From: Stenotrophomonas hibiscicola ATCC 19867
GTDB taxonomy: Bacteria > Pseudomonadota > Gammaproteobacteria > Xanthomonadales > Xanthomonadaceae
Reading direction: 5' to 3'
Assembly (NCBI RefSeq): GCF_000382065.1
Contig: NZ_KB907498.1
Coordinates: 254,714 to 318,713, forward strand
Length of the DNA: 64,000 nucleotides
Shown here piece after piece: positions 18,961 through 29,000 of the stretch; within the stretch, counting starts at the first letter, position 1, and every line of letters begins with the position of its first letter. The translations under genes and the position numbers were made by a program. The notes below the pieces were generated by a model. That model ran no database searches, was not told the DNA's origin, and saw only the letters and a program-made list of their open reading frames with translations.

Positions 18961-19632
18961 TCACGCCTCCGCCAGCAGATAGCCGACGCCGCGGATCACA
19001 TGGATCTCCACACCGGCCCCGGCCTGCTGCAGCGCCTTGCGCAGCTTGGAAATGTGCGCGTCGAGTGCATTGGACTGGATCTCGTCATCAAACCCGTACA
19101 CCGCCGCTTCCAGCGCGCTGCGTGTGACCGTGCGCCCCTGGCGCATCGCCAGCGCCTGCAGCACCAGCACCTGGCGCCGGGGCAGTGCCAGCGGCTGGCC
19201 TCCCACCTGCGCCTGCAGCGATTCGAAGTCGAATTCCAGCCGCCCCAGGTGCAGGCGCGGCGTCACCATCGCCGAGGGCCGCCGTGAGACTGCACGGATC
19301 CGCGCCATCAGTTCCTCGATCGCCACTGGCTTCACCAGGTAGTCATCGGCCCCCACATCCAGGCCCTCGACCTTGTCTGACAACGTGCCCTTGGCGGTCA
19401 GCATGATCACCGCCAGGTTAGGCCGCAGTGCACGCGCGGTGGCGACGAACGCCGCGCCATCGCCATCGGGCAGCTGGCGGTCGAGCAACATCAACTGGTG
19501 TACCGGTTCGCGCAGCGCGATCGTAGCTTCGGCCAGGCTTCCAACCACGTCGGCGACCACGCCCTGCCGCTCCAGGCCCGATTGCAGGGCTCGGGACAGA
19601 TCGGGATCGTCTTCGACCAGGAGGATGCGCAT
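18961..19632 (-). CDS. OmpR/PhoB-family response regulator
   Basis: DNA-binding response regulator of 223 aa, paired with the kinase downstream. The receiver domain has the acidic pocket LLVEDD (residues 4-9), the phosphorylation site D51 in LLDRQLPDG, T79 in MLTAKG and K101 in LVKPV. The C-terminal winged helix contains LPRRQVLVLQALAMRQG, AVYGFDDEIQSNALDAHISKLRKAL and IRGVGYLL. The divergent upstream region (19633-19974) probably holds its promoter. Confidence 0.94.
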   Translation of the reverse strand: MRILLVEDDPDLSRALQSGLERQGVVADVVGSLAEATIALREPVHQLMLLDRQLPDGDGAAFVATARALRPNLAVIMLTAKGTLSDKVEGLDVGADDYLVKPVAIEELMARIRAVSRRPSAMVTPRLHLGRLEFDFESLQAQVGGQPLALPRRQVLVLQALAMRQGRTVTRSALEAAVYGFDDEIQSNALDAHISKLRKALQQAGAGVEIHVIRGVGYLLAEA

Positions 19633-19974
19633 CAGGGGGTTCGGCTACCGGAAACGCTGCCGATCATAGTGCCTTGCGCCGGGTTTGGGCGCCTTCGCGT
19701 GCCGATTGCCGACGCGCAATGTTCTGACAATGTTGCGCCCGCACCATGCACAGCCATCCTCCGCAAAGTGGCTGATCGATGCCGTTGCTGCCCCCGACCC
19801 TGCTGCGCCTGTTGCTGTTCTCCGCTGCCATCAGCTTTCCGTTGGCCGCCAACCAGCGGTTCGCGATGCAGTAAAGGACAGCCCGATGGCGCGGCGTGGG
19901 ACACAGACGTCGGCCTTCGTTTCCCTGATGCGCTCGTTCTGAGCGAGCGCCCGTTACAGACAAGGACACCCCTC
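19633..19974. other. 341-base divergent region with one possible micro-ORF
   Basis: Lies between the response regulator (minus) and a small plus-strand gene. It must contain the two-component promoter. The only coding signal is a 31-codon signal-peptide-like frame at 19779-19874. I see no strong -10/-35 pair, tRNA or clear hairpin. Confidence 0.5.
19779..19874 (+). CDS. Possible 31-aa secreted micropeptide or remnant of a signal sequence
   Basis: ATG at 19779 opens a 31-codon frame whose first 24 residues form a hydrophobic Leu-rich signal-like stretch ending FPLAA and then about seven residues. Nearly every codon ends in G or C, unlike the surrounding bases, which suggests past or present coding. 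No strong ribosome site is visible. It may be the 5' end of a gene broken by a frameshift, since downstream frames carry no convincing continuation. Low certainty. Confidence 0.25.
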   Translation: MPLLPPTLLRLLLFSAAISFPLAANQRFAMQ

Positions 19975-20259
19975 ATGGCCTGCGTCTCCGCCCCCCTCGA
20001 AGCCCATGCGATCCTGTGTGCTCCCGACCTGGACAGCGCAGAACGTGCGTATCTGGGCCTTATGCCCGATCTGGAGCATGTGGATGCGCTGGCACGCCGC
20101 GCACTCGGGCTTTCGCGCGTCGCCGATGCGGCACGCACCTACGCGCTGTCGATGACCCTGGTCGGGCTGCGCCTGCAGGAACTTGAGATGAGCGAAGCGA
20201 CCGCAAAGGAGCACCGCCAGGCTACGCTGCACAGCCTGCGGCAGGTCTTCAACGCCTGA
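19975..20259 (+). CDS. Hypothetical small helical protein (94 aa)
   Basis: Not recognised. The ATG at 19975 has AAGGA about nine bases upstream. The protein is soluble, mostly helical and rich in Ala and Leu with two Cys near the N-terminus (C3 and C15) and no signal peptide or membrane helix. It begins a run of small genes of unknown role on the plus strand up to 22266. A regulatory or adaptor role can only be guessed. Confidence 0.6.
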   Translation: MACVSAPLEAHAILCAPDLDSAERAYLGLMPDLEHVDALARRALGLSRVADAARTYALSMTLVGLRLQELEMSEATAKEHRQATLHSLRQVFNA

Positions 20260-20277
20260 GCGCAGGGGCACGATGGC

Positions 20278-20418
20278 TCAGCGGAAGGTGGCCCAGGCCA
20301 GCACCGCAGCCAGCAGAGCTACCCAGACCACGGCCTTGAAGGTGCTTTCCAGCATGTTGCCGCCGAACAGCAGCTCGACGAATGGATTGGTCCGGGGATC
20401 CGGAACATGCTCGCTCAT
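20278..20418 (-). CDS. Small single-pass membrane protein (46 aa)
   Basis: Frame of 47 codons beginning MSEHVPDPRTNPF, with a C-terminal hydrophobic helix (FKAVVWVALLAAVLAWATF) that ends almost at the terminus. The hydrophilic N-terminus plus a terminal helix suggests a tail-anchored inner-membrane peptide. Codons end mostly in G/C. It converges with the 94-aa gene, leaving 18 bases between the stops. The upstream GGATCC-GTCTCAG stretch lacks a strong ribosome site. No family recognised. Confidence 0.5.
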   Translation of the reverse strand: MSEHVPDPRTNPFVELLFGGNMLESTFKAVVWVALLAAVLAWATFR

Positions 20419-20574
20419 CTGAGACGGATCCTGAGAGTGGTAGGGACGCGCACGCCTGCGCAGAAGGCAGTCCAGTACGGGCAGGGCATTGACGGCGACG
20501 CGCGGAACGTCTGCTTAACAACTCGCGCCGCAGTTCGGGTATGTTCCGGACAACGCTGCGTTCAAGGATGATCA

Positions 20575-21144
20575 ATGCTCAAGCGCGCCCTGGTTCCTGT
20601 TGCTGCCCTGCTGCTGTCGGCGTTGATCATCGCGCTGGGATGGCAGAACCGCCAGTTGCGGCAGATCAACGAGCAGATGGCCGCCCAGCTGCAGGCCATG
20701 CAGCATGAGGCGCATGGCCTGGCGCTGGGCACGCGTGCCGATACGTTGGCATTGAAAACCACCCAGCGCACCCGGGTGATGATCGGCGGCGAACGCAGCA
20801 CTGCCCAGATCCTGTACTTCTTTTCCACCGCCTGCCGCTATTGCCTGGCCTCGATGCCGCAGCTGCAGCAGATTGCTGGCGGACGTGGCACCAGCGAGCT
20901 GGTCGGCGTGGGCCTTCCTCCCTACGATGAACTGGCCGACTACGCCGGCAAGCACGATCTGCGCTTCCCGATTGCCATCGACAGCGACGGCGATGCCGCC
21001 AGACGCTACCGCGCCACGGTCACACCGATGCTGGTGGTGCTGGCTGCAGATGGCAGCGTGGCCTACAAACACGTCGGCCAACTCGATGAGCAGGTCGTGC
21101 AGGCCGCCATGAAGTCGCTGGCGCCTCGCCTTGCATTGCACTGA
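20575..21144 (+). CDS. Membrane-anchored thioredoxin-fold protein with CxxC (TlpA-like)
   Basis: 189 aa. An N-terminal signal anchor (about residues 5-22) is followed by a Gln-rich helical linker (about 25-50), then a thioredoxin-like domain. The redox pair C87-R-Y-C90 follows LYFFSTA, and the cis-Pro is P151 in ATVTPM. This is the TlpA/ResA pattern and predicts a periplasmic thiol reductase or disulfide exchange protein. ATG at 20575 has AAGGA upstream; TTGACG at 20489 with a weak TGCTTA 17 bases on may be the promoter. It stands directly before two four-cysteine secreted peptides, so it may act on them; that link is inference. Confidence 0.75.
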   Translation: MLKRALVPVAALLLSALIIALGWQNRQLRQINEQMAAQLQAMQHEAHGLALGTRADTLALKTTQRTRVMIGGERSTAQILYFFSTACRYCLASMPQLQQIAGGRGTSELVGVGLPPYDELADYAGKHDLRFPIAIDSDGDAARRYRATVTPMLVVLAADGSVAYKHVGQLDEQVVQAAMKSLAPRLALH

Positions 21145-21254
21145 GGCGCCACGCGCCCGATCCGCGCGCCCGCCCTCGCCACCAGATTCGCGCCACAACC
21201 GGCACTCCGGTGCCTTCGGCAACTGCAACACCAACGCCAACCAAGGAGATACAC

Positions 21255-21446
21255 ATGATCGGAAAGAAGGTCCTTTCGTCCGTCGCCGGTATCGTCGTTG
21301 TCGCCGCGCTGTCGTTCGGCGCGTCCCAGGCCTTTGCGAAGCCAACCAAGGCTGGCTTCGCGCCGGGCTGCACCTACACGCCGGGCTGCGTTTTCGGCGG
21401 CAACGGGACAATCGGTGGTACCCGCATCTGCTGCCAGCCGAACTGA
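21255..21446 (+). CDS. Secreted four-cysteine peptide A (63 aa precursor)
   Basis: ATG at 21255 with AAGGAG seven bases before it. The precursor has a signal peptide (MIGKKVLSSVAGIVVVAALS to ASQAFA, cleavage after about residue 28) and a mature part of about 35 residues beginning KPTKAGFAPGC. Cysteine pattern: C-x5-C-x13-CC near the C-terminus. It is clearly paralogous to the next gene: the leaders match almost residue for residue, while the mature parts share only KxGF/YAPGC, FG and CCxP. Two disulfides could form after export. A toxin, signalling peptide, structural peptide or modified peptide are all possible; no family recognised. Confidence 0.7.
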   Translation: MIGKKVLSSVAGIVVVAALSFGASQAFAKPTKAGFAPGCTYTPGCVFGGNGTIGGTRICCQPN

Positions 21447-21509
21447 CCTGTGCAAGGCCGTCCCGCAAACGGCCTACACCGTGCATTTCCACACCTGAAG
21501 GAGCCACGC

Positions 21510-21701
21510 ATGATCGGTAAGAAGAAGCTGTTCTCGTCTGTCGCCGGTATCGTCGTTGTCGCGGCCATGGCCTTCGGCACCAGCCAGGCCTTTGCCGTTG
21601 CGCCCAAGACCGGCTATGCGCCCGGTTGCGAGCCGCATCCGAGCTGCCCGTTCGGCAACTCCGGCAAGCCTGGCCAGGTGCTGTGCTGTGATCCGCTGTA
21701 A
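21510..21701 (+). CDS. Secreted four-cysteine peptide B (63 aa precursor), paralogue of A
   Basis: ATG at 21510 preceded by GAAGGAG. The leader MIGKKKLFSSVAGIVVVAAM to TSQAFA copies that of peptide A, including a 22-23 base identical DNA stretch in the middle, so a recent duplication is likely. The mature part of about 35 residues (starting VAPKTGYAPGC) has the pattern C-x5-C-x12-CC. It lies 63 bases after peptide A. The 230 bases that follow contain a 9-bp inverted repeat without a T-run. Function unknown. Confidence 0.7.
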   Translation: MIGKKKLFSSVAGIVVVAAMAFGTSQAFAVAPKTGYAPGCEPHPSCPFGNSGKPGQVLCCDPL

Positions 21702-21778
21702 TCGAAGCCGAGCTGCGGGTCGCCAGCGCTGACCCAGCGCAGCGGTGTTGATCGGCGCCCACCCGCATTGGGCATCGC

Positions 21779-21806
21779 GCCGGGCCGTCTCTTGGGGCGG
21801 CCCGGC
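21779..21806. repeat. 9-bp perfect inverted repeat downstream of peptide B
   Basis: GCCGGGCCG, a 10-base loop, then CGGCCCGGC. It is strong enough to fold in RNA, but no T-run follows on either strand, so it is more likely a stability or regulatory hairpin than a classic terminator. Confidence 0.45.
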
Positions 21807-21933
21807 ACTTCCGGCCCCGGATTCATCCTTCCCCGGGCGCCTTGGCGCGCGCTTTACCGGCTTTCGTCGCATACCGGTTTCACACCGCAGGGGGCAGTGC
21901 CACGCTGGACTCCCTTCTCCGGAGCACCGTGCC

Positions 21934-22266
21934 ATGCCGATGCTTGCCCTGCTGCTGTTGTGCGCTGGCCTGTTCGGCCGCGATACCGACGCCGGGGATG
22001 CTTCCCTGCGCAGCCAGATCCTGCAGGCCGAGGCTGGGCAGGCAGGAGCATCCCCAATGCCGGATGAGAAAGCAGACCCGGCCACCCTTCAGCTTTACCG
22101 GCTGCGCCAGGATCGCGTGCTGCGCGTGGGCAACCAGCCCCTGCGGGCGGACACCCCGCAGCAGCGCACCGGCTCGGCACGCGTTGCGCAGGTCTGGGAA
22201 TGCGTGGACGGGCATTGGCGGCTGCAGCGCATGATCAGCATCGACGAATGGGTGGCCCAACGCTGA
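21934..22266 (+). CDS. Hypothetical secreted protein (110 aa)
   Basis: Not recognised. The ATG at 21934 follows CCGGAG with suitable spacing. The N-terminus is a short signal-like hydrophobic run (PMLALLLLCAGLF). The remaining 90 residues are charged, with an LYRLRQDRVLRVGNQPLR segment and VAQVWECVDGHWRLQRM near the end. It is followed by a bidirectional terminator. The frame extends upstream to 21745, but that part has low coding quality. Confidence 0.6.
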   Translation: MPMLALLLLCAGLFGRDTDAGDASLRSQILQAEAGQAGASPMPDEKADPATLQLYRLRQDRVLRVGNQPLRADTPQQRTGSARVAQVWECVDGHWRLQRMISIDEWVAQR

Positions 22267-22292
22267 CCGCTGGCTGCAGCCCACTGGCGCAA

Positions 22293-22322
22293 ACGAAAAA
22301 AGCCGGCCCGGGGCCGGCTTTC
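22293..22322. terminator. Bidirectional rho-independent terminator
   Basis: AGCCGGCCC-CGGGCCGGCTT type hairpin at about 22300-22319 with A-runs on the left and TTTCATT on the right. It ends the 110-aa gene on the plus strand and tRNA-Val copy 1 on the minus strand (TTTTTTCG). Confidence 0.85.
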
Positions 22323-22362
22323 ATTCTGATCCACCGTTGCACCGGCAGTGCCGGGAGCCAGG

Positions 22363-22437
22363 TGGTGGGCGGTACAGGGTTCGAACCTGTGACCCCTACC
22401 ATGTCAAGGTAGTGCTCTACCGCTGAGCTAACCGCCC
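22363..22437 (-). tRNA. tRNA-Val (anticodon GAC), copy 1
   Basis: 75 nt including CCA. The acceptor GGGCGGT pairs with ACCGCCC, the anticodon loop TTGACAT gives GAC, and the T arm is CAGGTTCGAACCCTG. It is identical to copy 2. No clear promoter of its own is seen between the two copies. Confidence 0.97.
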
Positions 22438-22475
22438 ATCTTGTTCTTGCCGCCCGAAAGCTGGCCTTGCTACGT

Positions 22476-22500
22476 AAAAACCCGGCGCCAGGGCCGGGCT
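22476..22500 (-). terminator. Terminator-like hairpin between the two tRNA-Val genes
   Basis: On the minus strand, GCCCGGCCCTGGCGCCGGG, a 6-bp core stem, followed by TTTTTACG. It would end copy 2, or be only partly effective if copy 1 depends on the same promoter. Confidence 0.75.
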
Positions 22501-22535
22501 TTGCATTTCACGACAGCCCTCTTCCGAGGACTTCG

Positions 22536-22610
22536 TGGTGGGCGGTACAGGGTTCGAACCTGTGACCCCTACCATGTCAAGGTAGTGCTCTACCGCTGAG
22601 CTAACCGCCC
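22536..22610 (-). tRNA. tRNA-Val (anticodon GAC), copy 2
   Basis: 75 nt including CCA, same sequence as copy 1 at 22363-22437. It is preceded by a good promoter at 22656-22684 and is likely the first gene of a two-tRNA unit. Confidence 0.97.
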
Positions 22611-22655
22611 GTTTTTGCTTCTGAACGTTCGCGATTGCGTCGGTGCAGGCCGCGT

Positions 22656-22684
22656 ATATTACGTATGCCCGCCGTGAAGTGCAA
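22656..22684 (-). promoter_or_regulatory. Sigma70-type promoter for tRNA-Val
   Basis: On the minus strand, TTGCAC (22684-22679), 17 bases, then TAATAT (22661-22656). Near-consensus, about 46 bases before the tRNA-Val copy 2 5' end. Confidence 0.7.
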
Positions 22685-22717
22685 TACTTTCGTGAAGAAG
22701 ATGCTGCACTGCCGCGT

Positions 22718-24742
<2,025 letters not shown>

Positions 24743-24871
24743 GGTGTTGCCAGTTCCCGGGAAGAGTGAGTATACGGGGCAAGCGGTGACGGCCAGCTGA
24801 GGGGTTTCCGGGCAGGCGGGCGCGGCAGTGCCTGATGGCGCCGGCGACGCTGGACGAGGGAGGCTGGACTC

Positions 24872-25408
24872 ATGCGCCACTGCCCAATCCCCAGCCCTAC
24901 GGCGCCGCGAGGCATGCACCTGGTCGAACTGATGGCGGTGGTGGCCGTGTTGGCCGTGCTGCTGGCCGCCGGATGGCCCACCCTGCATTCGATGCTGTTG
25001 CGGCAGCGTGCGGACGCCACCCGTATCAACCTGCAGTCCGGACTCGCTGCTGCGCGCTACCAGGCGATCATGCGCCGAAACTTGATCGGCACCTGCGCAA
25101 GTACCGATGGCCACCACTGCGGCGACGACTGGAGCCAGGGGTGGGTCATCTACAGGACGAGCGGCCGGCGCGAACCCCCCTCTTCTGCCGACGCTATTCT
25201 GATGCACCAGGCAGGCTTTCCGAACATCAAGATCCGGGGAACCACCAGCAGTGGCCGGCCGCAGCTTTACTTCCAACCGGATGGCCGCAGCCCTGGAGCC
25301 AATCTGACGCTGCGCATCTGCGCGGACGGCCGTGAGCACTCCCGGATAATCGTCAGCAACAGCGGGCGCGTCCGATCAACACGGACCAGGACCGATCGAC
25401 CCTGCTAA
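24872..25408 (+). CDS. FimT/GspH-like pseudopilin
   Basis: Prepilin-like protein of 178 aa. ATG at 24872 has GGGAGG ten bases upstream. The prepilin peptidase site is [19 protein letters not shown]: cleavage after Gly, Glu at mature position 5, then the hydrophobic helix. The C-terminal two thirds form a soluble domain with four Cys (CASTDGHHC, later LRIC and a terminal Cys). GspH/FimT proteins are minor pilins; FimT homologues bind DNA in natural transformation. It stands alone between uvrB and tRNA-Asn, opposite to and apart from the main minor pilin operon, and its tail is Arg-rich (TRTRTDR), which fits a DNA-binding role by inference. Confidence 0.8.
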   Translation: MRHCPIPSPTAPRGMHLVELMAVVAVLAVLLAAGWPTLHSMLLRQRADATRINLQSGLAAARYQAIMRRNLIGTCASTDGHHCGDDWSQGWVIYRTSGRREPPSSADAILMHQAGFPNIKIRGTTSSGRPQLYFQPDGRSPGANLTLRICADGREHSRIIVSNSGRVRSTRTRTDRPC

Positions 25409-25411
25409 CAA

Positions 25412-25443
25412 CAAAAAAGGCCTGCGGATGACCGCAAGCCTTT
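25412..25443. terminator. Bidirectional terminator between the FimT-like gene and tRNA-Asn
   Basis: AAAGGCCTGCGG-ATGA-CCGCAAGCCTTT, a 12-bp stem with a mismatch at 25417-25443. On the minus strand it is followed by TTTTTTGTTG and ends tRNA-Asn; on the plus strand it closes the pseudopilin gene. Confidence 0.85.
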
Positions 25444-25456
25444 GATGCGTATAACC

Positions 25457-25533
25457 TGGCGCCCGAAGTTGGACTCGAACCAACGACCCCCTGATTAACA
25501 GTCAAGTGCTCTAACCGGCTGAGCTATTCGGGC
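25457..25533 (-). tRNA. tRNA-Asn (anticodon GTT)
   Basis: 77 nt including CCA. The acceptor GCCCGAA pairs with TTCGGGC, the anticodon loop CTGTTAA gives GTT, and the T arm is GTTGGTTCGAGTCCAAC. Single copy in the window. Confidence 0.97.
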
Positions 25534-25543
25534 GGGGAGGCGC

Positions 25544-25572
25544 ATTGTAATCACCTCGATCAGAGAGTGCAA
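25544..25572 (-). promoter_or_regulatory. Sigma70-type promoter for tRNA-Asn
   Basis: On the minus strand, TTGCAC (25572-25567), 17 bases, then TACAAT (25549-25544), 11 bases before the tRNA 5' end. It has the same -35 as the tRNA-Val promoter. Confidence 0.75.
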
Positions 25573-25611
25573 CACTCCTGCCCACGACGCCCGCCGGCGC
25601 GCTTTTCCACA

Positions 25612-26034
25612 TCACCAGCATTCGGACAGCGTGCCCTTGGATGTCTTCACATTGGCCTGGTTGAGGGACAGGTCACCACACTTGTCTTCGGCCTGAGCAT
25701 TGGCAGCCGTCGCCGTAAACGTAAACGTCGATTGCGCGGTTTCCATGGACAAGGTGTAGGCCGCAGTGCCGCCCTCGCGTGGCGAGTTGATGGAATCAGC
25801 TCCGCCCGGGAAGGTGAAGCCCACATAGGTGTTGTTGATGGTGTGGTAGCGCTCGGCCAGCTGCGCATACTCCACCAGATCGGCCTTGGCCTGCGCACGC
25901 CGCGACTTCCGCACATGTTCGCTGTAGTTTGGGTACGCGATCGCAGCGAGGATCGCCACGACTGCCACCACGATCATCAGTTCAATGAGAGTGAATCCGC
26001 GGGCCAGGCGGCCAGGGGCGAACGTCGTGTGCAT
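25612..26034 (-). CDS. pilE: Type IV pilin-like minor pilin PilE
   Basis: Minor pilin of 140 aa. The start ATG (26034-26032) has GGAG about nine bases upstream. The prepilin site RLARGFTLIELMIVVAVVAILAAIAYP (shown in part) has cleavage at G-F, F at position 1 and Glu at 5, giving a classic class III signal. The soluble domain has two Cys near the end (KCGDLSLNQ and SECW), matching the disulfide loop of type IV pilins. It is the last gene of the minor pilin operon, 38 bases beyond the pilY1 stop. An in-frame upstream start to 26106 is possible but would lengthen the leader beyond the usual size. Confidence 0.9.
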   Translation of the reverse strand: MHTTFAPGRLARGFTLIELMIVVAVVAILAAIAYPNYSEHVRKSRRAQAKADLVEYAQLAERYHTINNTYVGFTFPGGADSINSPREGGTAAYTLSMETAQSTFTFTATAANAQAEDKCGDLSLNQANVKTSKGTLSECW

Positions 26035-26072
26035 TGCAGCAACTCCATTGATCGACGAAGCACGGACACTAC

Positions 26073-29000
26073 TCACTGGATCTGCCTCCACGACTGGCGA
26101 CCACACGGGTAAGGCAAGTACATCGGTTTTGCACCTGCCACCGAAATCTGCATCAGGCAGGCCTCGCCCGGCGGCGTCGGTGGAGGAGTCCCTGGTTCAC
26201 CCGGATCCGGCGGCGCAAGGCGAGGGACAACAGAGGTCGTGACATCCCTGACCGGTGCGTTGCCGCCCGTTTCCAGGGATACACCGGCCGTACCTGCCCC
26301 CGGCGACGTGCCGTCCGGTGCACCGAAGCGCACCTGCGACATTGCCGCTTCGCCACTGCCGGCCTGCAGGCCAAACACCCAGTTCGCGCCATCCACCGAG
26401 CAGCCCTTGGCCTCGGACGGGATATAGGTGGGCATGAACACCACTCCGGAAACGATGCGCGGATTGCCGACCGCACGCTCCTTGTTGGACAGCGTTACGG
26501 TCCAGCCGCGGCTTAGCGCCGGAACAGTGCCCGGAAGCAGGGTGCGAACGCCATTCTCAAATTGCGCCGCGAACGGGCGCAGATTGGCCGACGTCAGCGT
26601 AGCACTGGGCTGCCCGGTTTCAACGTCATTGATGCCATACAGCGCCTGCACCGCAGCGTCGTTCTCATCGCCGTAGTACGAGAAGCTGCCGGTGCCGAAG
26701 ATCAGCATCACGCCACCGGATGGGCCTGTGGTTACCGTCAAGCCGCCGGTGATGGGTTGGCGATAGGTTCGCTTGTCACTGCGATCGACATGGGTATCGG
26801 TGGTGAACAGCGGAACCGTCGGTGCCGCGTCGGCACGCAGGTCGAACTTCCAGACCGCTCCGCGCTTGTCAGCACCATAGACGGTATCAGCAAGACCATC
26901 GCGGACCCGTTCGTTCTGTCCAGCCCCACCCCAACGATCCACCACCACAATGTTGCCCAGCCCATTGCTGCCGGCAGGCAGATCCGTACCCGACTCGACC
27001 GCCTCGATCATGCGGATGGTCGGCGTATTGCCAGCCGCCATGTCGACCACGAACAACACGGCTTTTCCGCTCTTGCTTTCATAGCCATTGCCAAAGATCG
27101 CCCGGAAGCCCACCGAGCCGTCAGAGTTCTTCATCGGCACGATCACCGGCTTGCCCAGCACGTAGCCGATATTGCTCCTTACGTCCTCATCCAGCGAGGC
27201 GTTGAGATCACTGATCTCCCACAGCAGCGAACCGGTGCCGCCGAAGCTGGCCGGATCAGACACATCCAGCGCGAACACGCTGCGCCCACCGGCACCCGCC
27301 GTGCCGACCAGCGAGGTCGTCCAGCTTCCGCCGCTGTAGGTATCACTGATCGTCACCGGGCCATCGACATAGTAGCGATGCTGGAAGCGCTGGACGTTCT
27401 GGTTGGTGGGATCGTTGGGCAGCAACAGATTGCCCATATGACCCAACGACGTGGATGGGATATAGGCAAACAGCTCCTTGCCACCATCGCTGTCCATCTC
27501 GCCATCCGCGCCCATGCCGCCATCAAAGGCGTGCAGCATCCCGTCGTTGGCAGCCGCGTAGACCATGTAGCGTCGGTCATTGCGCTTGGTGACCATATAG
27601 TCGGCATAACTGGTGCCCATCGCGCCTGGCAGGCGACGGAAGCCGTAGTCATCCAGCGGCGAACTCAGGGCCGGCGTAGAGGTGATGATGTCCCCAAGCA
27701 CTGTGGTACGGTCGCGCAGCTTGCCGCCGCTGCGCTTTTCGTTGGTTGTGTCTCCACGCAGGTACGCCACGGCGGTAGCCGAATTCGTGGCGAGCCCTTC
27801 GAGTTCCGAGGCACTGCAGATCAGCATGCCCGGATACATCACACTCGACTTGTCGCACAGGTTGGCCAGGCTGACATTACTGCCGGTGAAATCAACCAGT
27901 TCACCGTTGCGCCAGAAGCGGATGCGGCGCAATGCGGCCGCTGGCATCTTCGCCGACGCTTCCCATGCCTCCTCCGAGACAATCCTGCGCGTTGACTCGT
28001 CCACCTTCAGCGAGTAGGCATGCAGCCTGCCGTACCAGTCGGTGCCGTTGTTGGTCGCCTCGTAGAACGGCTCCACCGACAGCGAGCCCACGCCGATACG
28101 AGCCCCCGTCAACGAACGCGAGCCGGACGGCGTGGCCCCCTGGGCAACATTGCTGATGATCCGGCGCATGGCAGCGGTGATTTCGCCCGGGCGCGTGGCG
28201 TTGACCATCTCGCCGCGGGTGTCATACACCGCGTTCCACAGCTCGTCGACCGCTTCCGGCTTGAGATCCTGCGTCGTGGTCGGGAAATTGGGCTTGACAA
28301 CATACGGATCTGGGCTGAGCACCCAGGGCCTCTTCGGGTCCGGAAGGTACTTGACGCCGAACTCTTTGCCCTGAGTACCCAGCGTCACACCGTAGAAGTT
28401 CATGTGCAGTTTCTTGTTGCAGTCCAATGACGGGTCCGGACTGGAACTGCTGCACTCTGCAGGAACCGGCACAGAGCTGTTATCAAGGTCTTCAATCAGC
28501 GGGCCCTTGTAGTAGGGCGCCACCAGGTCCTTCATCAGAGTCTTGTTGCCGCTTTCATTGATATACCCATCAGTGAACAGCATGCCCGCATTCTTCTGGC
28601 AGGCCAATAGCACTGGCGCGCCGTCATCCGTGCGCTGGAACTGCTGGCCAAGGTAGTCTGCGGCAGAACGGTTCGGCGTGGTCCCACTGGCTCGCATTCT
28701 GCTCATGATGTCGTAAAGCAACTTCGACTTTTCGGTCTCGTCGGTCATGTTGTGCATCTTGACCTGCTCACGATCATTGATTCGGAACCAGCCCACACGC
28801 AGGTTCGTAGTGCCATGCAGCGCATTGGTGGCCGCACCGATCAACGCTTCGCGACGGGTCCGATACAGGCTGAACCAGTTGGCGAAGTTCTGCATCGCCT
28901 TGTTGTACTTGGCCTGGTCCTTGTTGAAGTTATCCAGTTTGATCTCATACCTGTAGAGCGTACCCGGACGCCCGCCAACGGGGTTGGTCACCGCCACCGG

